Positions 34,224 to 41,927 of a stretch of 64,000 bases of DNA are shown here, in pieces. The first letter of the stretch is position 1; each line of letters opens with the position of its first letter. A program made the translations under genes and the position numbers. This DNA is from an uncultured Lutibacter sp. (lineage in GTDB: Bacteria > Bacteroidota > Bacteroidia > Flavobacteriales > Flavobacteriaceae). The notes beneath the pieces are model-generated. The model had not been told where the DNA came from. It did not search any database and was given only the letters and a program-made list of their open reading frames with translations. The stretch is taken from positions 124,001 through 188,000 of the forward strand of contig NZ_CANLZZ010000004.1 in the NCBI RefSeq assembly GCF_947495725.1, given 5' to 3'.

Positions 34224-34586
34224 TTGATGAAAAAACTACTTTTAATATCATTTTTATTTATTTTTACTATTTCTTTTGCGCAGCAAAAAGAAAATACAAA
34301 TAATGTTATTAAAAATAGCAAATCAACTTCTACGTTAATTTCTGTATCAGCATATCCAAATCCGTTTACTTCAAGAACTAATATTAATTTTGTTTCTTCA
34401 AAATCTCAATCTATTGAATTTTCAATTAAAAATTTAGTAGGAAAAACTGTTTATCTTGAAAAATTTGAAGCAAGACCGGGCAGAAATTCGGTTTTATTTA
34501 ACCGCAACGATTTACCTAACGGAATGTATATATACTCCTTACAATCCGGTTCCGAAAATATTTCTAAAAGACTTGTAATTAGATGA
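34224..34586 (+). CDS. mini-protein consisting of signal peptide and T9SS type A sorting domain
   Basis: 120 residues. A Sec signal peptide ends at SFAQQ (about residue 20). A 25-residue polar linker leads to what looks like a complete type A C-terminal sorting domain: SAYPNPFTSRTNINFVSS, SIEFSIKNLVGKTVY, NDLPNGMYIYSL and the final SKRLVIR. T9SS cargo usually has a large passenger before this domain. Here there is none. It overlaps rnz by 4 bp (ATGA) and so is translated with it. Confidence 0.85.
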   Translation: MMKKLLLISFLFIFTISFAQQKENTNNVIKNSKSTSTLISVSAYPNPFTSRTNINFVSSKSQSIEFSIKNLVGKTVYLEKFEARPGRNSVLFNRNDLPNGMYIYSLQSGSENISKRLVIR

Positions 34587-35500
34587 GTTTAAAACTCACA
34601 ATTTTGGGCTGCCATTCAGCCACTCCTCGAGTAAATGCAAATCCAACGGCTCAATTTCTTGAGATAAAAAATCATAATTTTTTAATAGATTGTGGTGAAG
34701 GGACTCAAGTTCAGTTAAGGAGATTTGGAATTAAGTTTTCAAAAATAAAACACATCTTTATTTCTCATTTACACGGAGATCATTTTTTTGGTCTAGTTGG
34801 TTTAATTTCAACTTTTAGGCTATTAAATAGAGAGTCTGAGCTACACGTTTATGGACCAATTGGCATAAAAGAGGCAATTACCCTTCAATTAAAAATATCG
34901 AATTCTTGGACCCAATATCCTCTAATTTTTCATGAACTTTCTTCTAAAAAAAGTGAATTAATTTTTGAAGATTCAAAAGTTGAGGTATTTACTATTCCGT
35001 TAGATCATAGAGTGTACACCAATGGTTTTTTATTCAAAGAAAAGGTTGGTGAAAGAAAACTTAATATGAGTACAATTAAAAACGTTGACGAAATTGAAAT
35101 TTGTGATTATCAAAACCTAAAAAACGGAAAAGATTTTATTTTAAATAACGGAAATATAATTAAAAACAACGAGCTTACATTAGAACCTAACACACCCAAA
35201 AGTTATGCTTTTTGTAGTGATACTTCGTATTTCCCGCCAATTATAGATATTATTAAAGAGGTCAATTGCCTTTATCATGAATCTACATTTTTAAAAGATA
35301 AAGAGTCTTTAGCATACACAACAAAACATGCTACTGCTTCCCAAGCAGCTAGTATTGCAAAACAAGCCAAGGTTAAGCAATTAATTATAGGCCATTACAG
35401 TGGTAGATATAAAAACATTGAAGATTTTAAAACAGAAGCTCAGGAAATTTTTGAAAACACATATTTAGCTGAAACGGGAAAGGTTTTTGAAATATTCTAA
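34583..35500 (+). CDS. rnz: ribonuclease Z
   Basis: A 305-residue metallo-beta-lactamase-fold endonuclease that trims the 3' trailers of tRNA precursors. The zinc motif is SHLHGDHFFGL, with His62, His64, Asp66 and His67. CGEGTQVQLRRFGI (38-51) and the later AFCSDT, HESTF, TKHAT and GHYSGRY motifs complete the site. Length fits the short bacterial form. Last gene of the pyrR operon, converging on the CoA-binding gene with a 4 bp overlap of the two 3' ends. Confidence 0.95.
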   Translation: MSLKLTILGCHSATPRVNANPTAQFLEIKNHNFLIDCGEGTQVQLRRFGIKFSKIKHIFISHLHGDHFFGLVGLISTFRLLNRESELHVYGPIGIKEAITLQLKISNSWTQYPLIFHELSSKKSELIFEDSKVEVFTIPLDHRVYTNGFLFKEKVGERKLNMSTIKNVDEIEICDYQNLKNGKDFILNNGNIIKNNELTLEPNTPKSYAFCSDTSYFPPIIDIIKEVNCLYHESTFLKDKESLAYTTKHATASQAASIAKQAKVKQLIIGHYSGRYKNIEDFKTEAQEIFENTYLAETGKVFEIF

Positions 35501-35859
35501 TATTTACCAATACTTAATAACACTAACGTACAACTGTGCTCAAAATAAATGTTATTTTGACGTAGTAAATTTTCGAAATATTCGTTTTCGGTTCCAGGAT
35601 TAAAAATTACTCTTTTTGGATTTAACTTTAAAATGTACTTATAATATTCAATTTGATTGTGCTTATTCAAATACATGGTAACTGTATCTATACTTTCAAA
35701 TTTCTTTTTAAAATTTAAAATTTCAACATCCCCTATTTTTCCTTTCTTTTTACCAATTGCAACAACATTAATTCCATTGTTTACTAATTTTTTTACAGCT
35801 ATATTTGAATATCGATTTGGATTTGTTGACGCTCCTAATACTAAAGTTTTTTTATTCAT
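35497..35859 (-). CDS. CoA-binding (YccU-like) protein
   Basis: A 120-residue Rossmann-fold protein of the CoA-binding domain family. VLGASTNPNRYSNIAVKKL is the nucleotide-binding opening, and the segment RVIFNPGTENEYFE is the typical later loop. It is a single domain, unlike succinyl-CoA ligase alpha. The partner is unknown. Its 3' end overlaps rnz by 4 bp, and its 5' side abuts the terminator of fabH, so it is probably transcribed alone. Confidence 0.85.
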   Translation of the reverse strand: MNKKTLVLGASTNPNRYSNIAVKKLVNNGINVVAIGKKKGKIGDVEILNFKKKFESIDTVTMYLNKHNQIEYYKYILKLNPKRVIFNPGTENEYFENLLRQNNIYFEHSCTLVLLSIGKY

Positions 35860-35880
35860 AAATTAATTATTCTATGCTAA

Positions 35881-35917
35881 AAAAAGCCTCTAAAAAGTAT
35901 TTTAGAGGCTTTTTTTA
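35881..35917 (-). terminator. intrinsic terminator downstream of fabH
   Basis: GCCTCTAAAA and TTTTAGAGGC (35887-35910) form a perfect 10 bp stem with a 4-base loop, flanked by A and T runs. It lies between the fabH stop and the CoA-binding gene on the same strand. Confidence 0.88.
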
Positions 35918-35933
35918 ACATATATTTTTTTCA

Positions 35934-36941
35934 CTACCATCTCATTATAACACTTCCCCAAGTAAAACCACTTCCAAAGGCTGCTAATACAACCAAATCG
36001 TTTTCTTTAATTTTACCTTTTTCCCAAGCCTCAGTTAATGCTATTATTACAGAAGCTGCCGTAGTATTTCCATACTTTTGAATATTATTAAACAATTGAT
36101 CGTCTGATAAATTAAACTTCTTTTGAATAAATTGTGCAATACGCAAATTTGCTTGATGCGGTATTAACATGTCAATATCCGAAACTTTTAAATTATTAGC
36201 TTGCAACCCTTCATTAATTGCTTGAGAAAAACGAACAACTGCATGTTTAAAAACAAAAGTACCATTCATATAAGGGAAATAAGACTCATCATTTTCGTCA
36301 TTTTCTTTTAAAATTTCAGGAACCCAATGTCTAATGCTTGGTGCAATAACAGTTAGTTCTTCGGCGTGTTTTCCTTCAGAGTGTAAATGACTCGATAAAA
36401 TTCCTTTCGAATTATCTTCCGTTCTAGATAAAACAGCCGCTCCTGCCCCGTCTCCAAATATTACAGAAACACTTCTTCCTCTAGTGGTTTTATCTAAACC
36501 TCCAGAATGATATTCCGATCCAATAACCAAAATATTTTTATACATTCCTGTTTTTATAAATTGATCTGCAACAGACATCGCATAAACAAATCCTGAACAT
36601 TGATTTCTAATATCAACGGCCCCAACTGTTCTTAATCCCAGCATGTCTTGTATTTGCACACCGCAACCAGGAAAATAATAATCAGGACTTAATGTTGCAA
36701 AAACAATAAAATCAATATCTTCAGCTGTTAACCCAGCTCTTTCAATTGCAATTCTTGATGCCTTTGCTCCCATAACGGCCGATGTATCATCACTTCCTTC
36801 TTTAATCCATCTGCGTTCTTTTATACCGGTACGTTCTTGAATCCACTCATCATTGGTATCCATAATCTTTGATAAATCATCATTTGTAACAATGTTATCC
36901 GGCACATAATACCCCAGCCCTGTTATTTTAGAATTATACAT
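35934..36941 (-). CDS. fabH: beta-ketoacyl-ACP synthase III
   Basis: A 335-residue thiolase-fold enzyme that starts fatty-acid chains by condensing an acyl-CoA with malonyl-ACP. The triad is Cys115 (NQCSGFVYAMS), His262 (PHQANLRI) and Asn292 (YGNTTAAS). It is a little longer than E. coli FabH (317) because of a HLHSEGKHAEEL and KENDENDES stretch. It is not linked to rpmF-plsX as the main copy usually is, so this may be a second copy, perhaps for branched primers. It has its own clear promoter. Confidence 0.93.
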   Translation of the reverse strand: MYNSKITGLGYYVPDNIVTNDDLSKIMDTNDEWIQERTGIKERRWIKEGSDDTSAVMGAKASRIAIERAGLTAEDIDFIVFATLSPDYYFPGCGVQIQDMLGLRTVGAVDIRNQCSGFVYAMSVADQFIKTGMYKNILVIGSEYHSGGLDKTTRGRSVSVIFGDGAGAAVLSRTEDNSKGILSSHLHSEGKHAEELTVIAPSIRHWVPEILKENDENDESYFPYMNGTFVFKHAVVRFSQAINEGLQANNLKVSDIDMLIPHQANLRIAQFIQKKFNLSDDQLFNNIQKYGNTTAASVIIALTEAWEKGKIKENDLVVLAAFGSGFTWGSVIMRW

Positions 36942-36967
36942 ACTATTATATTTAATTTAAACTATCT

Positions 36968-36998
36968 CAAACTTACTAAAATAATGACTGTTGTACAA
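36968..36998 (-). promoter_or_regulatory. fabH promoter (TTG-N20-TAAGTTTG)
   Basis: On the minus strand TTG (36998-36996), a 20 bp spacer and TAAGTTTG (36975-36968) form a full Bacteroidota-type promoter 27 bp before the fabH start codon. Confidence 0.65.
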
Positions 36999-37034
36999 CA
37001 ATAAAGTTAGCTTAGTAGTTACATTTAACTTAAT

Positions 37035-37724
37035 TTAATAAAGTTCCATTATTTCATTGATTCCCTTTCTCTTAATATCGGGCACAAAAACTTTATTAGC
37101 CTCATAACCCACAGGTAACAACAAAAACGCCCGTTCATTTTTTGGTCTTTCTAATATTTTTTCTAAAAATCGCATTGGGCTAGGTGTATGAGTTAAAGTA
37201 GCTAAACCCGCATTATGAATTGCTGCAATTAACATTCCACAAGCAAGTCCAACAGATTCATTAACATAATAATTCTGATGTTTTTCACCATTTTTATCTA
37301 TTTCATAAGCTCGCTTAAAAACAATAATTAAATAAGGAGCTTTTTCTAAAAACGGTTTATTAGCATCCGTTCCCAAATGTTTTAAATCATTTAACCAACT
37401 TTCACTCATTCGCTCAGCGTAGCTTTTTCGCTCTTCTTCCTCGGCCGCTTTTCTAATTTTACTTTTAATTTCAGCACTTTTAACAACACAAAAAGTCCAA
37501 GGTTGTTTATTTGCTCCTGAAGGTGCAGTTGAAGCTGTTTTAATAATGTTTTCAATTACTTCTAACGGAACAGCTTTATTAGAAAAATCTCTAATAGATC
37601 TTCTTTTATTATTATATGTGAAATATTTTTTTGAACGTTGAATCATTTCTTCCTCAGAAAATACTTCTTGTTGATGTCTTATATGCTTAAAACCTTCTAT
37701 GGTAATAAATTCCTCGTTATTCAT
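37035..37724 (-). CDS. iodotyrosine deiodinase-like nitroreductase-fold flavoprotein
   Basis: A 229-residue FMN protein of the nitroreductase superfamily that reads as a close homologue of iodotyrosine deiodinase (IYD). Shared landmarks are RRSIRDFS, TASTAPSGANKQPWTF (64-78), IRKAAEEEE, WLNDLKHL and LLLPVGYEANKVFVPDIKRK. The three residues that in human IYD hold the halotyrosine zwitterion (Glu157, Tyr161, Lys182) align with Glu98, Tyr102 and Lys123 at identical spacing. No signal or membrane anchor, so cytoplasmic. Bacterial homologues can reductively dehalogenate halotyrosines. The natural role here is unknown. It is divergent from htpG. Confidence 0.88.
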   Translation of the reverse strand: MNNEEFITIEGFKHIRHQQEVFSEEEMIQRSKKYFTYNNKRRSIRDFSNKAVPLEVIENIIKTASTAPSGANKQPWTFCVVKSAEIKSKIRKAAEEEERKSYAERMSESWLNDLKHLGTDANKPFLEKAPYLIIVFKRAYEIDKNGEKHQNYYVNESVGLACGMLIAAIHNAGLATLTHTPSPMRFLEKILERPKNERAFLLLPVGYEANKVFVPDIKRKGINEIMELY

Positions 37725-37862
37725 ATTTAGTGTTTAAAAGCTAAAAATAGTAAAAAGGAACATAATTTCACTTTGAATATGTCATAATGTCACAGATACA
37801 AGTTTGGTATTCTATTTGACAAGATAAAAGCATTAAATAATAAACTAAAAAAAATATAAAAT

Positions 37863-39752
37863 ATGGCAACTGGAAATATTAATGTAACTGCTGAAAATAT
37901 TTTTCCTATTATTAAAAAATTCTTGTATTCTGATCACGAAATATTTTTACGTGAATTAATATCGAATGCAACAGATGCAACTTTAAAATTAAAACATTTA
38001 TCTACTTTAGGTGAAGTTAAAGGAGATATTGGAAACCCTATACTTGAAATTAAAGTTGATAAAGAAAAAAAGGAAATTAGAATTATTGACCAAGGAATTG
38101 GGATGACTGGTGAAGAAGTTGAAAAATACATTAACCAAGTAGCTTTTTCTGGAGCAGAAGAATTTGTTGAAAAATACAAAGATAAAGTTGAAGATTCAGG
38201 AATTATTGGACACTTTGGTTTAGGTTTCTACTCTTCATTTATGGTAGCGGAAAAAGTTGAAATATTCACAAAATCATTTGTTGAAGGTTCAAAAGCTGTA
38301 AGATGGGAATGTGATGGAAGCCCACAATACACTTTAGAAGAAACAGATAGAACGGAAAGAGGAACTGAAATTGTATTACATATTGATGATGATTCTTTAG
38401 AGTTTTTAGAAGACAACAAAATTACAGAGCTTTTAAATAAGTATAACAAATTTATGCCTATTCCAATTAAATTTGGAACAAAGGAAGAAACTTTACCATT
38501 ACCTGAGGGAGCTGAGGAAGGCGCAGAACCTGAAAAAATTACAGTTGATAATATTGTAAATAATCCGAACCCAGCTTGGACAAAAAATCCAACTGAACTA
38601 AATGATGAAGATTATAAAGCATTTTACAGAGAAATGTATCCTATGCAGTTTGAGGAGCCTTTGTTTAACATTCATTTAAATGTTGATTATCCTTTTAACT
38701 TAACAGGAATTTTATATTTCCCTAAACTTAGTAAAAGTGTAGACCCAACTAAAGACAAAATTCAATTATACCAAAACCAAGTTTTTGTAACTGATAATGT
38801 TGAAGGAATTGTACCAGACTTTTTACAAATGTTACGTGGTGTAATAGACTCTCCAGATATTCCTTTAAATGTTTCTCGTTCGTATTTACAAGCTGATGGA
38901 GCCGTTAAAAAGATATCAAGTTACATTACACGTAAAGTTGCAGATAAATTAATTAGCTTGTTTAAAAATGACCGTGAAGGTTTCGAAGCTAAATGGAATG
39001 ATATTAAAGTTATTATTGAGTATGGAATGCTTTCAGAAGAAAAATTCTTCGAAAAATCTGACAAATTTGCATTGTACCCTACTGTTGACAAAACTTATTT
39101 TACTTTTTCTGAATTAGAAGAGAAAATAAAGCCCGCTCAAACAGACAAAGATGATAAACTTGTAATTTTATATGCTTCTGATGAAAAGACACAGCACAGT
39201 TATATTGAGGCTGCAAAAGAAAAAGGATATGAGGTACTTTTATTAGATTCTCCTATTGTTTCTCACTTAATTCAAAAACTTGAAGGAAGTAAAGAAAATA
39301 TTCAATTTGTTCGTGTAGATTCTGATCATATTGACAATTTGATTAAAAAGGACGAAGATAAAATTAGTAAACTTTCTGATGAAGAAAAAGATAAATTAAA
39401 ACCAATAATTGAAGAAGCTATTCCTAAGGAAACTTACACCGTTCAATTAGAAGCAATGGATTCTAATGCTAATCCGTTTATGATTACACAACCAGAATTT
39501 ATGCGTAGAATGAAAGAAATGCAAGCTTCAGGTGGTGGAGGAATGATGGGAGTGGGTAACTTCCCTGATATGTTTAATTTAGTTGTAAATACTAACAATG
39601 ACCTAGTTGGTGAAATTTTAAACACTAAAACTAAAAAGAAACAAGAGCGCTTAATTCAACAAGCCTTTGATTTAGCTAAACTTTCGCAAGGCTTACTTGA
39701 AGGTGAGGATTTAACTACTTTTATAAAACGTAGTTTTGAAATGATAAAATAA
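37863..39752 (+). CDS. htpG: molecular chaperone HtpG (Hsp90 family)
   Basis: A 629-residue cytoplasmic Hsp90 chaperone. The N-terminal ATPase (GHKL) domain shows ELISNATDATLKL, DQGIGMT and GHFGLGFYS. The middle domain includes DVPLNVSR-like DIPLNVSRSYLQ. The C-terminal dimerisation domain carries a Gly/Met-rich insert (SGGGGMMGVGNF). It ends before a strong palindromic terminator, so it is a single-gene unit. No CIRCE or other heat-shock operator is evident upstream, and I see no strong TAnnTTTG box there. Confidence 0.96.
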   Translation: MATGNINVTAENIFPIIKKFLYSDHEIFLRELISNATDATLKLKHLSTLGEVKGDIGNPILEIKVDKEKKEIRIIDQGIGMTGEEVEKYINQVAFSGAEEFVEKYKDKVEDSGIIGHFGLGFYSSFMVAEKVEIFTKSFVEGSKAVRWECDGSPQYTLEETDRTERGTEIVLHIDDDSLEFLEDNKITELLNKYNKFMPIPIKFGTKEETLPLPEGAEEGAEPEKITVDNIVNNPNPAWTKNPTELNDEDYKAFYREMYPMQFEEPLFNIHLNVDYPFNLTGILYFPKLSKSVDPTKDKIQLYQNQVFVTDNVEGIVPDFLQMLRGVIDSPDIPLNVSRSYLQADGAVKKISSYITRKVADKLISLFKNDREGFEAKWNDIKVIIEYGMLSEEKFFEKSDKFALYPTVDKTYFTFSELEEKIKPAQTDKDDKLVILYASDEKTQHSYIEAAKEKGYEVLLLDSPIVSHLIQKLEGSKENIQFVRVDSDHIDNLIKKDEDKISKLSDEEKDKLKPIIEEAIPKETYTVQLEAMDSNANPFMITQPEFMRRMKEMQASGGGGMMGVGNFPDMFNLVVNTNNDLVGEILNTKTKKKQERLIQQAFDLAKLSQGLLEGEDLTTFIKRSFEMIK

Positions 39753-39771
39753 ATTTAAAACTTATATATTT

Positions 39772-39805
39772 AGAAAAGCCTTAACAATTGTTAAGGCTTT
39801 TTTTT
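39772..39805 (+). terminator. intrinsic terminator after htpG
   Basis: GCCTTAACAATTGTTAAGGC (39778-39797) is a perfect 20 bp palindrome preceded by AAAA and followed by eight T residues, 25 bp after the htpG stop. Confidence 0.9.
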
Positions 39806-39839
39806 AGTATTTTTACGCAAAAACCAACTATTTATAACA

Positions 39840-39857
39840 TTGGCATTTTTTTTGCAA
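39840..39857 (+). promoter_or_regulatory. sigma-54-type -24/-12 promoter of the secreted hypothetical gene
   Basis: TTGGCA, an eight-T spacer region and TTTGCAA match the RpoN consensus (TGGCAC-N5-TTGCA/T). The invariant GG (39842-39843) and GC (39854-39855) are separated by exactly 10 bp as required. The predicted start point is about 12 bp further on, leaving a leader of some 13 bp before the ATG at 39880. Confidence 0.55.
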
Positions 39858-39879
39858 GTAAATTAGTTAAAATCTAAGT

Positions 39880-40557
39880 ATGAACATTTCATTAAAAATA
39901 TTTATTAGTCTTTTGTTATTTTTCAGCGCTTCTATTGCTGTTTTTGCACAAACGGACACGCCTAAAATAAAAAGAATAGATAATGAAATTAACACTACTA
40001 AAAGTACAAATCAATTACAAGCAAAATCTTTTAAACCAGCATCTAATCAAAATATAGACCTTCGAATAGATAAAAAATTAGATATCGATGTCATTAATAA
40101 AAACTTAAACACCAACAAATCCAATTCAAATAGCACGTTTTTAATGGAAACATTACCCGAAAATAATGATATAATTGGTAAAAAATATTGGAAAGGTAAG
40201 GACATTACTCACGCTAAGCTTAAAAGTAATTTTAGTTTAGGTACAATAACAAGCAGTACAAAATCGGTAAAAATTGAATGTAGAGATTATAGCGCCATAG
40301 ATGGTGACAGAATAAGAATTTACCTAAATGAGCAAATTGTTAGTGATAATATTGGTTTAAAATCTAATTACTATGTGTATTATATAGATTTAGAAAAAGG
40401 TTATAATAGAATCGATTTTCAAGCTTTAAATCAAGGATTATCTGGTCCAAATACTGCAGAGTTAGCGGTATATGATGCAAATGGCAATTTAATTTCTTCT
40501 AAAGAATGGAATTTAACAACTGGGCAAACTGCCACTATTGGAATCATTCAACAATAA
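39880..40557 (+). CDS. secreted hypothetical protein
   Basis: 225 residues, not recognised. A Sec signal peptide ends at VFAQ (about residue 24), so it is exported. Residues 25-95 are polar, Asn/Lys-rich and probably flexible. Residues 100-225 look like a beta-sandwich: SVKIECRDYSAIDGDRIRIY, LNEQIVSDNIGLKSN, GYNRIDFQALNQGLSGPNTA, ELAVYDANGNLI. No sorting domain or lipobox is present. It sits between the htpG terminator and a Nudix gene 9 bp downstream, behind a sigma-54-like promoter. Confidence 0.7.
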   Translation: MNISLKIFISLLLFFSASIAVFAQTDTPKIKRIDNEINTTKSTNQLQAKSFKPASNQNIDLRIDKKLDIDVINKNLNTNKSNSNSTFLMETLPENNDIIGKKYWKGKDITHAKLKSNFSLGTITSSTKSVKIECRDYSAIDGDRIRIYLNEQIVSDNIGLKSNYYVYYIDLEKGYNRIDFQALNQGLSGPNTAELAVYDANGNLISSKEWNLTTGQTATIGIIQQ

Positions 40558-40566
40558 TATAAAAAA

Positions 40567-40950
40567 ATGGTTCTTGCAGCTTCTGGAATAATTTTACAAA
40601 GAAAAAAAATACTTTTATTACAACGCTCCAACTATACCGATCGCTATCCTGGTTTTTGGGGATGTCCAGGTGGAAGAGCAGAAAAAGGTGAAACCGCTGA
40701 ACAAAATGTAATTAGAGAAGTAAAAGAAGAATGTAACTTACATTTTTCTCCAACAGAAATTATTAAAACTGGTGTTTGGCAACAAAGAGAATTTTATCGG
40801 TTTTTAGGTAATTGGTCTGGAGAAATTAAAATTCAGGAAGAAGAAGTTAGCGATTATAATTGGTTTTCTTACGAACAAGCTACTAGGCTTAAACTAGCAT
40901 TTGATTATACCGAAATTATCGAAATACTTAAATCCAAAGATTTATTATAA
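40567..40950 (+). CDS. Nudix hydrolase (MutT-like)
   Basis: A 127-residue single-domain Nudix protein. The catalytic box is GGRAEKGETAEQNVIREVKE followed by ECNL, with all invariant Gly, Glu and Arg residues. Substrate may be an oxidised nucleotide as for MutT, but this cannot be decided. The start gives VLAASGIILQRKKILLLQRS, the normal first strand. It follows the secreted hypothetical protein by 9 bp and may share its promoter. Confidence 0.9.
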   Translation: MVLAASGIILQRKKILLLQRSNYTDRYPGFWGCPGGRAEKGETAEQNVIREVKEECNLHFSPTEIIKTGVWQQREFYRFLGNWSGEIKIQEEEVSDYNWFSYEQATRLKLAFDYTEIIEILKSKDLL

Positions 40951-41022
40951 CGTTGTTAAAAACAATGAAGGTTAATTTTAATACCTTTATAATAATAACT
41001 TACTTTTCAAAAAAAAATAAAA

Positions 41023-41916
41023 ATCAAAATAATTAATTCACATACCGTTCCAAATGGAACTCAAAAAATAAGACTACAAGAATATGCAACAAAAGTTTTT
41101 GCTTTATTCATTCCGTCAAAAAGCGGTATAAAAAAAGCAATAAAGGCTGAAAGAATATTATTGAATGGCGCTATTGGGCACACGTATTCTTGGATACAAC
41201 CAGGACAAATTTTAGAATTACTAGACGATCCGAAAAAGAAACACAAAGTTTACAAATACAGATTAGAGATTGTTTATGAAGATGAACATATTGCAGCAAT
41301 AAATAAACCTGCCGGAATTACTGTTAGTGGAAATGCTTTTAAAACAATTAGCAATGCTTTAACTTTTAATTTAAAAGAAAGTAATTTACCCGACGCATTA
41401 GCCGTACCAACTCCAGTTCATAGATTAGACAATCAAACATCGGGAATTTTACTTGTTGCAAAAACAAAAAATGCTCAAATTGAATTGGGTAAACAGTTTA
41501 GCAATCAGTCCATACAAAAAACGTATAGCACAATTGCAATTGGAGAAATAAATAAAAGTGGTATTATAAATTCGTCAATAGAAAATAAAACTGCAATAAC
41601 AAATTTCGAAATAATATCAATTATTAAATCTTTAAAATATAAAAATTTAACCTGCTTAAAGGTTTTTCCTAAAACTGGTAGAACTCATCAAATTAGAATT
41701 CATTTATCATCAATTGGACATTCAATTTTGGGTGATAAATTATATGGAAATAAAGACACTATTCATAAAGGCAAAGGGTTGTTTTTAAGCGCAACTGAAA
41801 TTATTTTTTTACATCCGAAAACAATGGCTCCAATTCATTTAAAAATTGAAATTCCAAATAAATTTAAATCACTTTTAGAACGAGAAAAAAGACGCTGGAA
41901 TACTTACAACAAGTAA
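41023..41916 (+). CDS. RluA-family pseudouridine synthase, start codon non-canonical
   Basis: An RNA pseudouridine synthase. The catalytic motif is PVHRLDNQTSGILLVAKT, and GRTHQIRIHLSSIGH follows. The family N-terminus is encoded upstream of the first canonical start (TTG at 41161): HTVPNGTQKIRLQEYAT and IPSKSGIKKAIKAERILLNG form the S4-like domain. The frame is open back to a stop at 40996-40998 but has no ATG, GTG or TTG before 41161. ATA (41017), ATC (41023) and ATA (41029) are candidates. ATC gives MKIINSHTVP, which best fits homologues (297 residues). The 3' end faces the nuclease gene. Confidence 0.75.
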   Translation: MKIINSHTVPNGTQKIRLQEYATKVFALFIPSKSGIKKAIKAERILLNGAIGHTYSWIQPGQILELLDDPKKKHKVYKYRLEIVYEDEHIAAINKPAGITVSGNAFKTISNALTFNLKESNLPDALAVPTPVHRLDNQTSGILLVAKTKNAQIELGKQFSNQSIQKTYSTIAIGEINKSGIINSSIENKTAITNFEIISIIKSLKYKNLTCLKVFPKTGRTHQIRIHLSSIGHSILGDKLYGNKDTIHKGKGLFLSATEIIFLHPKTMAPIHLKIEIPNKFKSLLEREKRRWNTYNK

Positions 41917-41927
41917 TATTTTATTTA

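Noticed and set aside
37735-37862. Possible heat-shock operator (CIRCE-like) upstream of htpG
   Set aside because: No inverted repeat of that kind is present, and the nearest TTTG motifs do not have TAnnTTTG spacing.
40965-41036. Short ATG-initiated frame upstream of the RluA gene, considered as the true start via a frameshift in the A tract
   Set aside because: It would add a 20-residue extension (MKVNFNTFIIITYF...) not typical of the family. A rare start codon explains the data with fewer assumptions, though resequencing could change this.
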